From the NCBI GenBank assembly GCA_963713965.1, contig OY970217.1, positions 2,232,001 to 2,296,000 of the forward strand: a DNA stretch of 64,000 nt, written 5' to 3'. Below, piece after piece: positions 51,786-59,738 of this stretch. The position numbers and the translations under genes were made by a program. The DNA comes from CALAGB01 sp963713965 (GTDB lineage: Bacteria; Chloroflexota; Chloroflexia; Thermomicrobiales; Thermomicrobiaceae). The notes beneath the pieces are model-generated. The model ran no database searches. It was not told the origin of the DNA and saw nothing but the letters and a program-made list of their open reading frames with translations. The first letter of the stretch is position 1. The number at the start of each line of letters is the position of its first letter.

Positions 51786-52111
51786 GCGGAAGATCCCTCG
51801 ATCAATCGGCTGATTCGTACAGTGCCGATGTGCCATCGCCTTACAGCGAATCAGAGCCGAAAACGTTGACCATCAGCCTATGTCGAGCGGCCGTCGCGCG
51901 ACAATGTAAATGCGGCCTAAACCCGCAGCAATGCCGTATCAATCGGAGCCCGGAGCGTTACAAAATTGTGACGATGCGTTTTGCGTGCTCACGAATCGTC
52001 CAATAGTCACCTCTGTTGACCCTGATTGACGGGCTGCGTACGATACGGCTGCGGCCCACCGGCCACATTGCACGCCGATCGATCCAAATCACCAGGACTG
52101 GAGCTCGCCCG
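51786..52111 (+). promoter_or_regulatory. metY upstream region with sigma-70-type promoter
   Basis: TTGACC at 52016-52021 and TACGAT at 52039-52044 are separated by 17 bases, a good housekeeping promoter that would start transcription about 60 bases before metY. I see no SAM-riboswitch core in the 326-base interval. Confidence 0.6.
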
Positions 52112-53470
52112 ATGTCCAGCACCCATCAGCCGGACGGTCACGATGAGACCGTCCATCGCCAGTTCGGCTTCGACACGCGATCGATCCACGCCGGCCAGCG
52201 GCCCGATCCCTATACCGGTGCGCGAGCCATGCCGATCTACCAGACGACCAGCTTCGTCTTCGAGGACGCCGACTCCGCGGCGGCCTACTTCAACCTGCAG
52301 GAATACGGCAACATCTACACGCGTATCGGCAACCCGACCGTGGCGGCTTTCGAGGAGCGCGTTGCCAATCTGGAGGGTGGTGTCGGAGCGGTCTCCTTCG
52401 CCAGCGGTTTGGCGGCACAGACCGCCGCCCTCTTCACGCTGCTGGAGCCTGGCGATCATGTGGTCGCCTCGCAGGCCCTCTATGGCGGCACCATCGCCCA
52501 GTTCAAGAATGTGCTGGGCAAGATGTCGGTCGAGTACACCCTGGTCGATCCAGACGATCTTTCGGCCTGGAGCGGCGCCGTACGCCCCAACACCAAGGCA
52601 CTCTATGCCGAGACCATCGGCAACCCCGGCGCCAACGTGCTCGACATCGAGGCGGTAGCCGAGATTGCGCACGAGGCTGGGGCGCCATTCGTCATCGATA
52701 GCACCTTCGCCTCTCCATATCTCTGCCGGCCGATCGAGTGGGGCGCCGACATCGTGGTCCATTCGGCGACCAAGTTCATCGGCGGACACGGCACAAGCAT
52801 CGGCGGCATCGTGATCGATTCGGGCACGTTCAACTGGTCGAACGGCCGATTCCCGACAGTTGCCAGTCCTTCCGCCAACTACCACGGACTGGAATTTCAC
52901 GAGACATTCGGGATTTACGGCTATCTGATGAAGCTGCGCGCCGAGACGCTGCGCGACCTGGGCGCGGCTCTCAGTCCCTTCAACGCCTTCATGTTCCTGA
53001 TGGGACTCGAGACGTTGCCGCTGCGCATGGAAAAACACGTCGCCAACGCGCTGGGAGTTGCACGCTTCCTCGCGGATCATCCGATGGTCGACCGGGTTCG
53101 CTATCCGGGTCTGGAGACGAGTCCGTATCACGCACTGGCGCAGAAGTATCTACCGCGAGGCGCGGGTGCGATCTTTGCCATCGACGTCAAAGGCGGGCGT
53201 GAGGCGGGTCGGCGCTTCATTGAGACATTGCAGCTCTGGAGCCATCTGGCCAACGTCGGCGACGCCAAGAGCCTGGTGATTCACCCGGCCAGCACGACCC
53301 ATCGCCAGCTGACAGACGAGGAGTTGCTGGCGGGCGGCATCACGGCCGGAACGATCCGGCTGTCGGTCGGTCTGGAATCGCTGGACGATCTGATTTGGGA
53401 TCTGGAACGTGGGCTCGCGGCGGCGAAGACGGCCCTGCCGGTTGCCGCCGGGGCGGAAGGTGACGCATGA
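52112..53470 (+). CDS. metY: O-acetylhomoserine sulfhydrylase / aminocarboxypropyltransferase
   Basis: A 452-residue Cys/Met metabolism PLP enzyme. The ATG at 52112 follows TGGAG. Motifs: FGFDTRSIHAGQRPDPYTGARAMPIYQTTSFVF (start of domain, read in parts), YTRIGNPT, the PLP Lys in HSATKFIGGHGTS, and SNYHGLEFHE with LWSHLANVGDAKSLV near the C-terminus, which separate MetY from MetB. It makes homocysteine from O-acetylhomoserine and sulfide. It overlaps the next gene by four bases (ATGA), implying coupling. Confidence 0.94.
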   Translation: MSSTHQPDGHDETVHRQFGFDTRSIHAGQRPDPYTGARAMPIYQTTSFVFEDADSAAAYFNLQEYGNIYTRIGNPTVAAFEERVANLEGGVGAVSFASGLAAQTAALFTLLEPGDHVVASQALYGGTIAQFKNVLGKMSVEYTLVDPDDLSAWSGAVRPNTKALYAETIGNPGANVLDIEAVAEIAHEAGAPFVIDSTFASPYLCRPIEWGADIVVHSATKFIGGHGTSIGGIVIDSGTFNWSNGRFPTVASPSANYHGLEFHETFGIYGYLMKLRAETLRDLGAALSPFNAFMFLMGLETLPLRMEKHVANALGVARFLADHPMVDRVRYPGLETSPYHALAQKYLPRGAGAIFAIDVKGGREAGRRFIETLQLWSHLANVGDAKSLVIHPASTTHRQLTDEELLAGGITAGTIRLSVGLESLDDLIWDLERGLAAAKTALPVAAGAEGDA

Positions 53471-53967
53471 CAGCCAAGGACAATGGATTCGACATCAGCC
53501 AGTATCAGGATCCCAAAGTCATTCGCGACATCATGCTTAACGCCAGGACCATCGCGATCGTCGGTCTGTCGTCCAACGAGCTGCGCCCAAGCCACTTCGT
53601 TGGCTTCTATCTAAAGAGGCACGGCTATCGCGTCATCGCCGTCAATCCGCGCGAGACCGAGGTCTTGGGCGAGAAGAGTTATCCCACACTCTCCGACGTG
53701 CCGGAGCCGATCGACGTGGTTGACGTCTTCCGTGCGCCACAGTACGTGCCGGAGATCGCCAGGGAGGCGGTCAAGGTCGTCGCTAAGGCGCTCTGGCTGC
53801 AATTCGGCGTGATCAGCCCAGAGGGTGCCGAGATCGCCAGACAGGGCGGACTGCAAGTTGTGATGGACCGCTGCATGAAGGTGGAACACGCCCGCTCGGT
53901 CGGCCGCATGCACTGGTACGGCCTGAATACCGGCAACGTCAGCGCCCAGCGAGAGGTGATGGAGTAA
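53467..53967 (+). CDS. CoA-binding domain protein (YccU type)
   Basis: A 166-residue Rossmann-fold protein with RTIAIVGLSSNELRPSHFVG (nucleotide loop), YRVIAVNPRETEVLGEKSYPTL and the late KALWLQFGVISPEGAEIARQGG. These match CoA_binding_2 proteins such as YccU. A conserved Cys lies in VMDRCMKVEHAR. It overlaps metY by ATGA, so it may assist or regulate homocysteine synthesis; the biochemical role is not known. Confidence 0.9.
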   Translation: MTAKDNGFDISQYQDPKVIRDIMLNARTIAIVGLSSNELRPSHFVGFYLKRHGYRVIAVNPRETEVLGEKSYPTLSDVPEPIDVVDVFRAPQYVPEIAREAVKVVAKALWLQFGVISPEGAEIARQGGLQVVMDRCMKVEHARSVGRMHWYGLNTGNVSAQREVME

Positions 53968-54013
53968 CCGGGGATCTTTAGTCCTGGGTGGCCGCGGCGA
54001 ACCTGTTCCTATT

Positions 54014-54028
54014 GTGTGTCAATCACAC
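54014..54028. promoter_or_regulatory. Candidate operator of the DUF1778/GNAT toxin-antitoxin operon
   Basis: GTGTG-TCAAT-CACAC is a short palindrome directly before a TACAAT -10 element at 54030. Ribbon-helix-helix antitoxins bind such repeats to repress their own operon. Confidence 0.55.
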
Positions 54029-54081
54029 GTACAATTGGGCAGGTTGGGTGTAGGGTCAAGCGCCAAGCAGAAGGCACATCA

Positions 54082-54360
54082 ATGCCGGCGACGTCCAAGA
54101 CCGAACGGGTCGACGCTCGCGTCACACCGGAAACGAAATCAGCGATTCAGCATGCTGCTGCGCTCGAGGGACTCAGCGTCAGCGATTTCATCGTGCAGGC
54201 CGCGAAACGCTCCGCGGAGGAGACCATTCGCAGCCATGAGGTGATTACCTTGAGTGCCGAGGCGAGCAAAGCGTTCGCGGAGTCTGTCCTCAACCCTCCG
54301 GAACCGAACGACGCGCTGATCCAAGCGCTGCGATCGGCCCGATCCCGGTTCCACAACTAG
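54082..54360 (+). CDS. DUF1778 antitoxin (TacA-like, ribbon-helix-helix)
   Basis: A 92-residue antitoxin; the ATG at 54082 has GAAGGC seven bases before it. The N-terminal ribbon-helix-helix is TERVDARVTPETKSAIQHAAALEG followed by LSVSDFIVQAA (read in parts). The C-terminal ~45 residues (TLSAEASKAFAESVLNPPEP) form the tail that wraps the GNAT toxin. The palindrome upstream is probably its operator. The partner gene begins nine bases after the stop. Confidence 0.9.
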   Translation: MPATSKTERVDARVTPETKSAIQHAAALEGLSVSDFIVQAAKRSAEETIRSHEVITLSAEASKAFAESVLNPPEPNDALIQALRSARSRFHN

Positions 54361-54369
54361 CTTACCCGC

Positions 54370-54882
54370 ATGCCGGACTACCGAATCGAGCGCTTGAAGA
54401 AGCATCACGTTCGAGCAGGATTTTCCTGTGGCAGTCCGCCATTAGATCGCTATATTCAGCAACAGGCGAGACAGGATCAAACGCGCGGTGCCGCAGTTGT
54501 TTACGTCCTCTGTCCTGTAGAGAACGATCAGGTAGCCGGATTCTTCACGCTCAGCGCTTGCTCGATCGAGGCGACCGGGCTGCAACCTGATCACGCGCGT
54601 CGACTGCCTCGCTATCCTCTGTTGCCCGCGATCCTCCTCGGCCGTCTGGCGGTCGATCTTCGGTTCCAGGGCCAGCGTCTGGGCGTAGCTGTCCTCGGAG
54701 AAGCCCTGACCACATCCCTATCCGTTTCAGATCGGATCGACGCGGTCGCGGTAATCGTCGATGCCAAGGATGACGAATCGCTTCGTTTCTATGAGAAGCA
54801 CGGATTCATACCGTTCCTGAACGACGACCGGCGGCTCTATCTCCCGATCGATACGCTGGCGAAGGGGGTGCTCCTGGTCTAG
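54370..54882 (+). CDS. GNAT toxin (TacT-like tRNA acetyltransferase)
   Basis: A 170-residue GNAT. In TacT toxins, the enzyme acetylates the amine of aminoacyl-tRNA and stops translation. Visible motifs: FSCGSPPLDRYIQQQARQD at the N-terminus (a hallmark of the DUF1778-linked branch), LLGRLAVDLRFQGQRLGVAVL (acetyl-CoA loop), and the catalytic Tyr in LRFYEKHGFIPF. It appears intact. Arrangement and spacing with the antitoxin are canonical. Confidence 0.9.
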   Translation: MPDYRIERLKKHHVRAGFSCGSPPLDRYIQQQARQDQTRGAAVVYVLCPVENDQVAGFFTLSACSIEATGLQPDHARRLPRYPLLPAILLGRLAVDLRFQGQRLGVAVLGEALTTSLSVSDRIDAVAVIVDAKDDESLRFYEKHGFIPFLNDDRRLYLPIDTLAKGVLLV

Positions 54883-54912
54883 CTTTCGTTAAACGGACCG
54901 CTCATCGAAAGA

Positions 54913-55488
54913 TCACTCGTCTGCCCCATCCTCGGAGGGAGACTCATCGGACGAATACGGGAAAGACTTCTCACCGGCGCGGATCGGCACCTGTAGCCAG
55001 TTCTCGAACGGTGGCAGTGGGCAGCTCCAGCGCGGGCCGTAGGCGCAATACGGGCTGTAGGCATAGTTGAAGTCGACGATCAGCGTGTCCTTCGGAGTGA
55101 TCTGCGGATCGAGATAGCGCCCAGCGCCATACGTCTCTTTCCCTGACGTGGAATCCCGAAACGGCAGAAAATAGCGTCCGCGTCCGGGTTCCCGGTAAAC
55201 GAGTAGGCGCAGTGACTGCCCCTCGACCTCGATCTCGACGGTACCGGCCGGGATGAAAGTCTTGCGCTCGGTGGTCGACGTATCGACCTCAACCGGCGTC
55301 TGACTGACCTCTTCGGCGTTGAGAGTCGCCTCAAGGCGCAGCGCCGGATCCTCCGGGTAGTAGCTCAGCCCCTCGAAGACCGCCTGTTGCTCCGGAAGGA
55401 GGGGCGAGCGAGAGTCGGATTTGAAGAACTCGTCCCGGTGAGCGCGAAAACGCTCGAGGCGCGTTGGCTTTCGATCAGTTGTCGTCAT
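54913..55488 (-). CDS. DUF1684 domain protein
   Basis: A 191-residue soluble protein with GGAGGGTGAAC just before its ATG. It opens RLERFRAHRDEFFKSDSRSPL. The hallmark DUF1684 segments are LRLLVYREPG, YFLPFRDSTSGKETYGAGRYLD, and the near-C-terminal DFNYAYSPYCAYGPRWSCPLPP, with Cys and aromatic residues of unknown role. It lies about 100 bases downstream of efeB and may be in that operon. Confidence 0.88.
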   Translation of the reverse strand: MTTTDRKPTRLERFRAHRDEFFKSDSRSPLLPEQQAVFEGLSYYPEDPALRLEATLNAEEVSQTPVEVDTSTTERKTFIPAGTVEIEVEGQSLRLLVYREPGRGRYFLPFRDSTSGKETYGAGRYLDPQITPKDTLIVDFNYAYSPYCAYGPRWSCPLPPFENWLQVPIRAGEKSFPYSSDESPSEDGADE

Positions 55489-55590
55489 GTTCACCCTCCG
55501 CTTCGGAGTCATTGTGCACGCGATCTTCCGAACGTCGCGCGGATCGCATCGTCACCGGAGTGTATACCCTGAGACCAGCACACGGACCTG

Positions 55591-56835
55591 CTACCCCTCC
55601 ACGAGCGTCTGTCCCCAATAGCCATTTCCGTCGACTCCGGGTGGGATCGCGAAGATGGCGCTGCCGTTGTGCTGGATGTATTCATTGAGCTTATCTGATG
55701 CGAGATTTCGCTGGATGGCGACGAACCCCCGCTCCGGATCTCGCTGGAAGCAGATGAAAAAGAGCCCGGCGTCGAGCTGTCCGGTGCGCGTGTCCATCCC
55801 GTCGGTGAACGAGTATCCGCGTCGTAAGATGCGCGCGCCGCCCACCATGCCGTGATTGGCTAGCCGGATGTGAGCGTCCATTGGGATCCGTAGGTACCCG
55901 GAGGAGTCGCGCGCGCTCAGATCGACCGTTTCGAACTCATCCTTCTTGCCGATCGGCGCGCCGCTGACCTTCTCGTGCCCGAAGGTCTGCTCCTGATCGG
56001 CCAGCCCCGAGCGATCCCAGACCTCGATCAGCATGCGGATGCGCCGGGCCACCATATACGTTCCGCCGCGCATCCAGGCGGGGCCGTCGCCCGGCCCGAC
56101 CCAGACCTGCTCGTTCATGACGTCGATCTCTTCCGCTTTGATGTTGTTGGTGCCGTCTTTGAACCCCATCAGATTCCTGGGCGTCGCCTGCTCCTCGCTG
56201 GTGCTGGATGTGCGCCCGAAGCCGAGTTGCGACCAGCGGATGACCGCTAAACCGCGCGCCTGGCGCGCCAGATTGCGCACGGCATGGAATGTGACCTGGG
56301 CGTCGTCGGCGCAGGCCTGAATGATCAAGTCGCCACCACAGCGGTTTGTGTCAAGCAGATCACCCGCGAAAGCCGGCAGGTCGATCAGCGCGGACGGCCG
56401 CTCGCTCTTCAGTCCAAAGCGATCGACTCCCTCTTTCTCGAAGAATGTGGGTCCGACGCCAAAGGTGACAGTCAAATTGGCGGGCGACAAACCCAACGCT
56501 TCACCTGTGTCTTGTGGCGGTGTCAGGCTGGTCTCCGCCACGGGTCCAACTGGATGACCCAGGCACATTCGTCGCGCCGCGTCGGTCCATGTTCGCAGGA
56601 GGGATTTCACCTGCTCTCGATCGTTCGTCGTCAGATCGAAGGCGGCGATGAAGAGTCGCTCCTGCTCCGAAGTGGCGATACCGGCCTGATGCGGTCCATC
56701 GAATGGAACGAGCGCGGCCGGTACACCGGCTGCGCTTTCCACTCGACCAAATCCGATCGTTCCCGCGGTCAGCGCCAGGCCGGCCCCGGTGGCTCCCAAT
56801 GAGCCCAGGAACTTCCGTCTTGATACGCGTGCCAT
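55591..56835 (-). CDS. efeB: Dyp-type haem peroxidase, EfeB/YwbN type
   Basis: A 414-residue exported peroxidase. A Tat signal (SRRKFLGSLG) begins at residue 5. The Dyp signature is GFKDGTNNI with the catalytic Asp; the proximal haem His is probably in RLANHGM, and the distal Arg in RRGYSF. EfeB uses peroxide and has been linked to ferrous oxidation or iron release from haem in the EfeUOB system. It starts nine bases after the EfeU-EfeO fusion gene with GGAGG, so it is in one operon with it. Confidence 0.93.
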   Translation of the reverse strand: MARVSRRKFLGSLGATGAGLALTAGTIGFGRVESAAGVPAALVPFDGPHQAGIATSEQERLFIAAFDLTTNDREQVKSLLRTWTDAARRMCLGHPVGPVAETSLTPPQDTGEALGLSPANLTVTFGVGPTFFEKEGVDRFGLKSERPSALIDLPAFAGDLLDTNRCGGDLIIQACADDAQVTFHAVRNLARQARGLAVIRWSQLGFGRTSSTSEEQATPRNLMGFKDGTNNIKAEEIDVMNEQVWVGPGDGPAWMRGGTYMVARRIRMLIEVWDRSGLADQEQTFGHEKVSGAPIGKKDEFETVDLSARDSSGYLRIPMDAHIRLANHGMVGGARILRRGYSFTDGMDTRTGQLDAGLFFICFQRDPERGFVAIQRNLASDKLNEYIQHNGSAIFAIPPGVDGNGYWGQTLVEG

Positions 56836-56844
56836 CGCGACCTC

Positions 56845-58821
56845 CTAGCTTCCTGCCGTCACGACGATCTCGGCGACGCGCGACAGCGGTTCGGCCAGTG
56901 CGTCGATCGATTGGCTCAGCTGACGGGTGTCGCTGTCGGAGAGTTCGGTATACGTGACGAACCCGTCGCTGGTGCGATACGGCTGCAGGCCCGCGTACAC
57001 CGCGTCGAACTGGTCGTCGATCTCTGATGCCAGATCCGGATTCTTGATGGTGAGGATCGGCTTGACAGCGTTGAAGCCGGCGTACGATCCATCGAGATTG
57101 GCCTGGAAGTCGACCAGATCGACGTGGGAGTAACGCTCCTCTTCCCCAGTGATCTTCGAGGCGGAGACCTCGTTGAGGAGCTCGACCGAGCCGTTTGCGA
57201 TCTCTGCCGGGTCGAGGATGGCGTTGCGCACGAGTCCATGCAACTGCGTCACGTCGATCAGCAGCTTATCGGCAATCGGGGCCATGCCCTCAAGCGAGTT
57301 ATCGGACCAGAGTGCCTTTTCGATCCGATGGAATCCGGTCCAGTTTTCGTCTGGCACGTCGCCTTCACGGGCGTCGATCGAGGGATCGAGCCCTCCGAAA
57401 CTCTCGGCAACGGGTTCGACCCGCTCGTACGGTGCCCGGGCGCTGGCGTAGAGCGTCTTGGATCGCTCGATATCTCCAGCCTTCACCGCCTCCACGAAGT
57501 CGGTCGTTCGATCGATCAAGATCGCCGTTTGATCCTCGAGATACTGGCGATACGTCTGGACAGCTTGATCGATCGCCAATGCAGGGACCGTCGACGAGGC
57601 TTCGGCCGACTCTCCGGTCACGTGCAGCGTTCCAGTCTCGGCGGTCGTTCCGTTGGGGCACATCAGCGTATAGGTCCCGGCCTTGAGGTCGAGCGAGAAG
57701 GAGCCATTCAGACCCGGAGTGAGGTTCTCCTTTTCCCCGAGGATCCGGGTGCCGTCCAGGACTTCGAACTCGGTCACGGCGCTGGCGCTGCTGTTCGTGA
57801 TCTGGAATTTCGTTGGCCCGGCTGGAGTCGTAATCTCCGCCGGGTCGCAACCTGCATCGGTCAGCGCGATTTGCACCACGTTGACGTCATTGGTCGTGCG
57901 AGCGCCCGGCGTGCCAATTCCGGCCGAGCCGCAGGCGCCGAGCAGGAAAGCGGTGACTGTCATTACGACAGCGGCGGTGACGCTGGGAACACGCCGTCCT
58001 CCGGATGAGTTGCCGGACCTGCCGCGGGCCGGCCACATGACGTAGAGGGTGAAGGGGATGGCGTAAAGAATCCAGATGGCGACCTCGGCGACCACAGGCT
58101 TGGGTTGCAGGCCGAGCATGCCGGTCAGCAGCGAGGAACGAACCGACCCCGGGGCCACCAGCCAGGAGAGATCGAGCGCTCTGGTCTGCAGAGCGTCGAA
58201 CCAACCGGCCTCGTGGGCAGAGTGCAGCGCCGAAGCAGCCAGTCCGGCGGCAACCAGGACAAGCACGACGCCGGTCACGCGGAAGAACCGATTCAGGTTG
58301 ATGCGCACCCCGCCTCGATAGAGGAGATAACCCAGGATCGTCGCGAGCAACAGCCCGAGGATCACTCCGCTTCCGGCCGCGGTCGTGTTGTTGGCGCTCT
58401 GGAAGACCGCGAGGACGAAGACGGCGGTTTCAAAACCCTCGCGCAGCACGGCGAAGAACGCCATGGCCACGAAAGCGGAGACCGTGTTGCGTGCCAGCGC
58501 CGAGGATGCGTCCTCCTCCAGTGTCTTCTTGATGCCTCGTGCGTGACGGCGCATCCAAACTACCATGTAGGTGATGAAGGCGATGGCCACCACGGCCACG
58601 ATCGTTTCGAGCCCCTCCTGCTGTCGATGCGGCAACGAGCGTTCGAGCGTGTGAAGGGCGATTCCAACCGCCAGGCAAAGCGCCGCGGCCAGGCCAACTC
58701 CGATCCAAACCCAGCGCAGCGCGTCTTGCCGTCCGCGCTGGCGCAGGTAGGCCGCGATGATCCCCACGATCAAAGCGGCCTCGATCCCTTCTCGGAGTCC
58801 AATCACGAACGTTGGCAGCAT
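56845..58821 (-). CDS. Fused iron permease EfeU (FTR1) and periplasmic EfeO
   Basis: A 658-residue fusion. Residues ~1-265 are an FTR1/EfeU permease with seven membrane segments and two REGxE iron motifs (LREGIEAAL at 9-17, LREGFETAV at 126-134). A further hydrophobic segment at ~280-297 ends in FLLGAC, reminiscent of a lipobox left inside the protein. EfeO follows: a cupredoxin-like domain at ~315-405 (Cys389 in TLMCPNG) and an M75 helical domain at ~415-658 with the HxxE metal site (HRIE, 498-501). Normally EfeU and EfeO are separate. ATG with GGGAGGG upstream; cotranscribed with efeB. Confidence 0.9.
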   Translation of the reverse strand: MLPTFVIGLREGIEAALIVGIIAAYLRQRGRQDALRWVWIGVGLAAALCLAVGIALHTLERSLPHRQQEGLETIVAVVAIAFITYMVVWMRRHARGIKKTLEEDASSALARNTVSAFVAMAFFAVLREGFETAVFVLAVFQSANNTTAAGSGVILGLLLATILGYLLYRGGVRINLNRFFRVTGVVLVLVAAGLAASALHSAHEAGWFDALQTRALDLSWLVAPGSVRSSLLTGMLGLQPKPVVAEVAIWILYAIPFTLYVMWPARGRSGNSSGGRRVPSVTAAVVMTVTAFLLGACGSAGIGTPGARTTNDVNVVQIALTDAGCDPAEITTPAGPTKFQITNSSASAVTEFEVLDGTRILGEKENLTPGLNGSFSLDLKAGTYTLMCPNGTTAETGTLHVTGESAEASSTVPALAIDQAVQTYRQYLEDQTAILIDRTTDFVEAVKAGDIERSKTLYASARAPYERVEPVAESFGGLDPSIDAREGDVPDENWTGFHRIEKALWSDNSLEGMAPIADKLLIDVTQLHGLVRNAILDPAEIANGSVELLNEVSASKITGEEERYSHVDLVDFQANLDGSYAGFNAVKPILTIKNPDLASEIDDQFDAVYAGLQPYRTSDGFVTYTELSDSDTRQLSQSIDALAEPLSRVAEIVVTAGS

Positions 58822-58871
58822 GCCGCTTTTCCCTCCCTGACCATCCGATTGGCGATTCGCGCTGTCTGTTC

Positions 58872-58900
58872 TTAATCCCGAGCGTTTCCGTCGGGATTAA
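58872..58900. promoter_or_regulatory. Palindrome upstream of the Efe operon
   Basis: TTAATCCCG-N11-CGGGATTAA is a perfect 9-bp inverted repeat lying 51-79 bases before the efeU start. It does not match the Fur or DtxR consensus closely but is placed like an operator for an iron-responsive repressor. Confidence 0.5.
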
Positions 58901-59077
58901 CGCAGGTGACAAATCGCCTGTCAAGGGGGATCACGAAGATGGATGTTGTGACTGTCGAGTCAGCGGCCGACAGGTGGGTGGGGATTTGGTCGAAAAGAAG
59001 TAGCGGAAATGATGCTGGCGAGCAAGAACAAGGAATGCGCAGCGTCTGGTCGTATCCTGTTGAAGGTGGTCGTCGTT

Positions 59078-59725
59078 CTACTCTCCTCCAAGTCCAGCCT
59101 CACGCGCGCGGAGGATCGCTTCGGCGCGATCCGCGACCTGCAGCTTGCTGAAGATGTTCGAGACGTAGTTCCGAACGGTCTTCGGGCTCAGATAGAGACG
59201 TTGGGCAATCGTCGCGTTTGTGACACCTTCGGCCAGCAGCGCCAGTACCTCGCGTTCTCGTTCGGTGAGCTCTGGGAAGGCGGGAGCGGGTAACGTAGAA
59301 GGCGGCGCGGCAAAGTAACTTTGCAACCGACTGGCAACCGCCGGACTGAAAATCGCTCCGCCGTTCGCGACCGAGCGGATGGCTCTTACCGTTTCCTCCG
59401 CGTCCGCATCCTTCAGTAGATAGCCTCGTGCCCCGGCTCGCATGGCTTCGAAGACCGAGTCGTCATCGAACATCGTCACGATGAGGACGGCCGATCCTGG
59501 AGCGGCGTCACGCACCTTTCGCGTCGCCTCGATGCCATTCATCCCCGGTAAGTTGAGGTCCATCAGAACCACGTCCGGAGCGTGGATAGCCGAAAGGTCG
59601 ACCGCCTCTTCGCCCGTGCTTGCCTCAGCGACCACGGCGAGATCCAGCTCGGCGCTCAGGCGTGCCTGCAAACCGAAGCGGAACATCGGATGGTCGTCCG
59701 CGATCAGAATGGTGATCGGATCCAT
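59078..59725 (-). CDS. NarL/LuxR-type response regulator
   Basis: A 215-residue regulator. The receiver (1-120) has acidic residues in ILIADDHPMF and the phosphorylation Asp in VVLMDLNLPG (about residue 54), with Lys in YLLKDA. The C-terminal LuxR helix-turn-helix starts ELTEREREVLALLAEGV and includes TIAQRLYLSPKTVRNYVS. ATG at 59725, 13 bases after the stop of the kinase gene, so one operon. Target genes unknown. Confidence 0.94.
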   Translation of the reverse strand: MDPITILIADDHPMFRFGLQARLSAELDLAVVAEASTGEEAVDLSAIHAPDVVLMDLNLPGMNGIEATRKVRDAAPGSAVLIVTMFDDDSVFEAMRAGARGYLLKDADAEETVRAIRSVANGGAIFSPAVASRLQSYFAAPPSTLPAPAFPELTEREREVLALLAEGVTNATIAQRLYLSPKTVRNYVSNIFSKLQVADRAEAILRAREAGLGGE

Positions 59726-59738
59726 GCGCTCTTCAATC

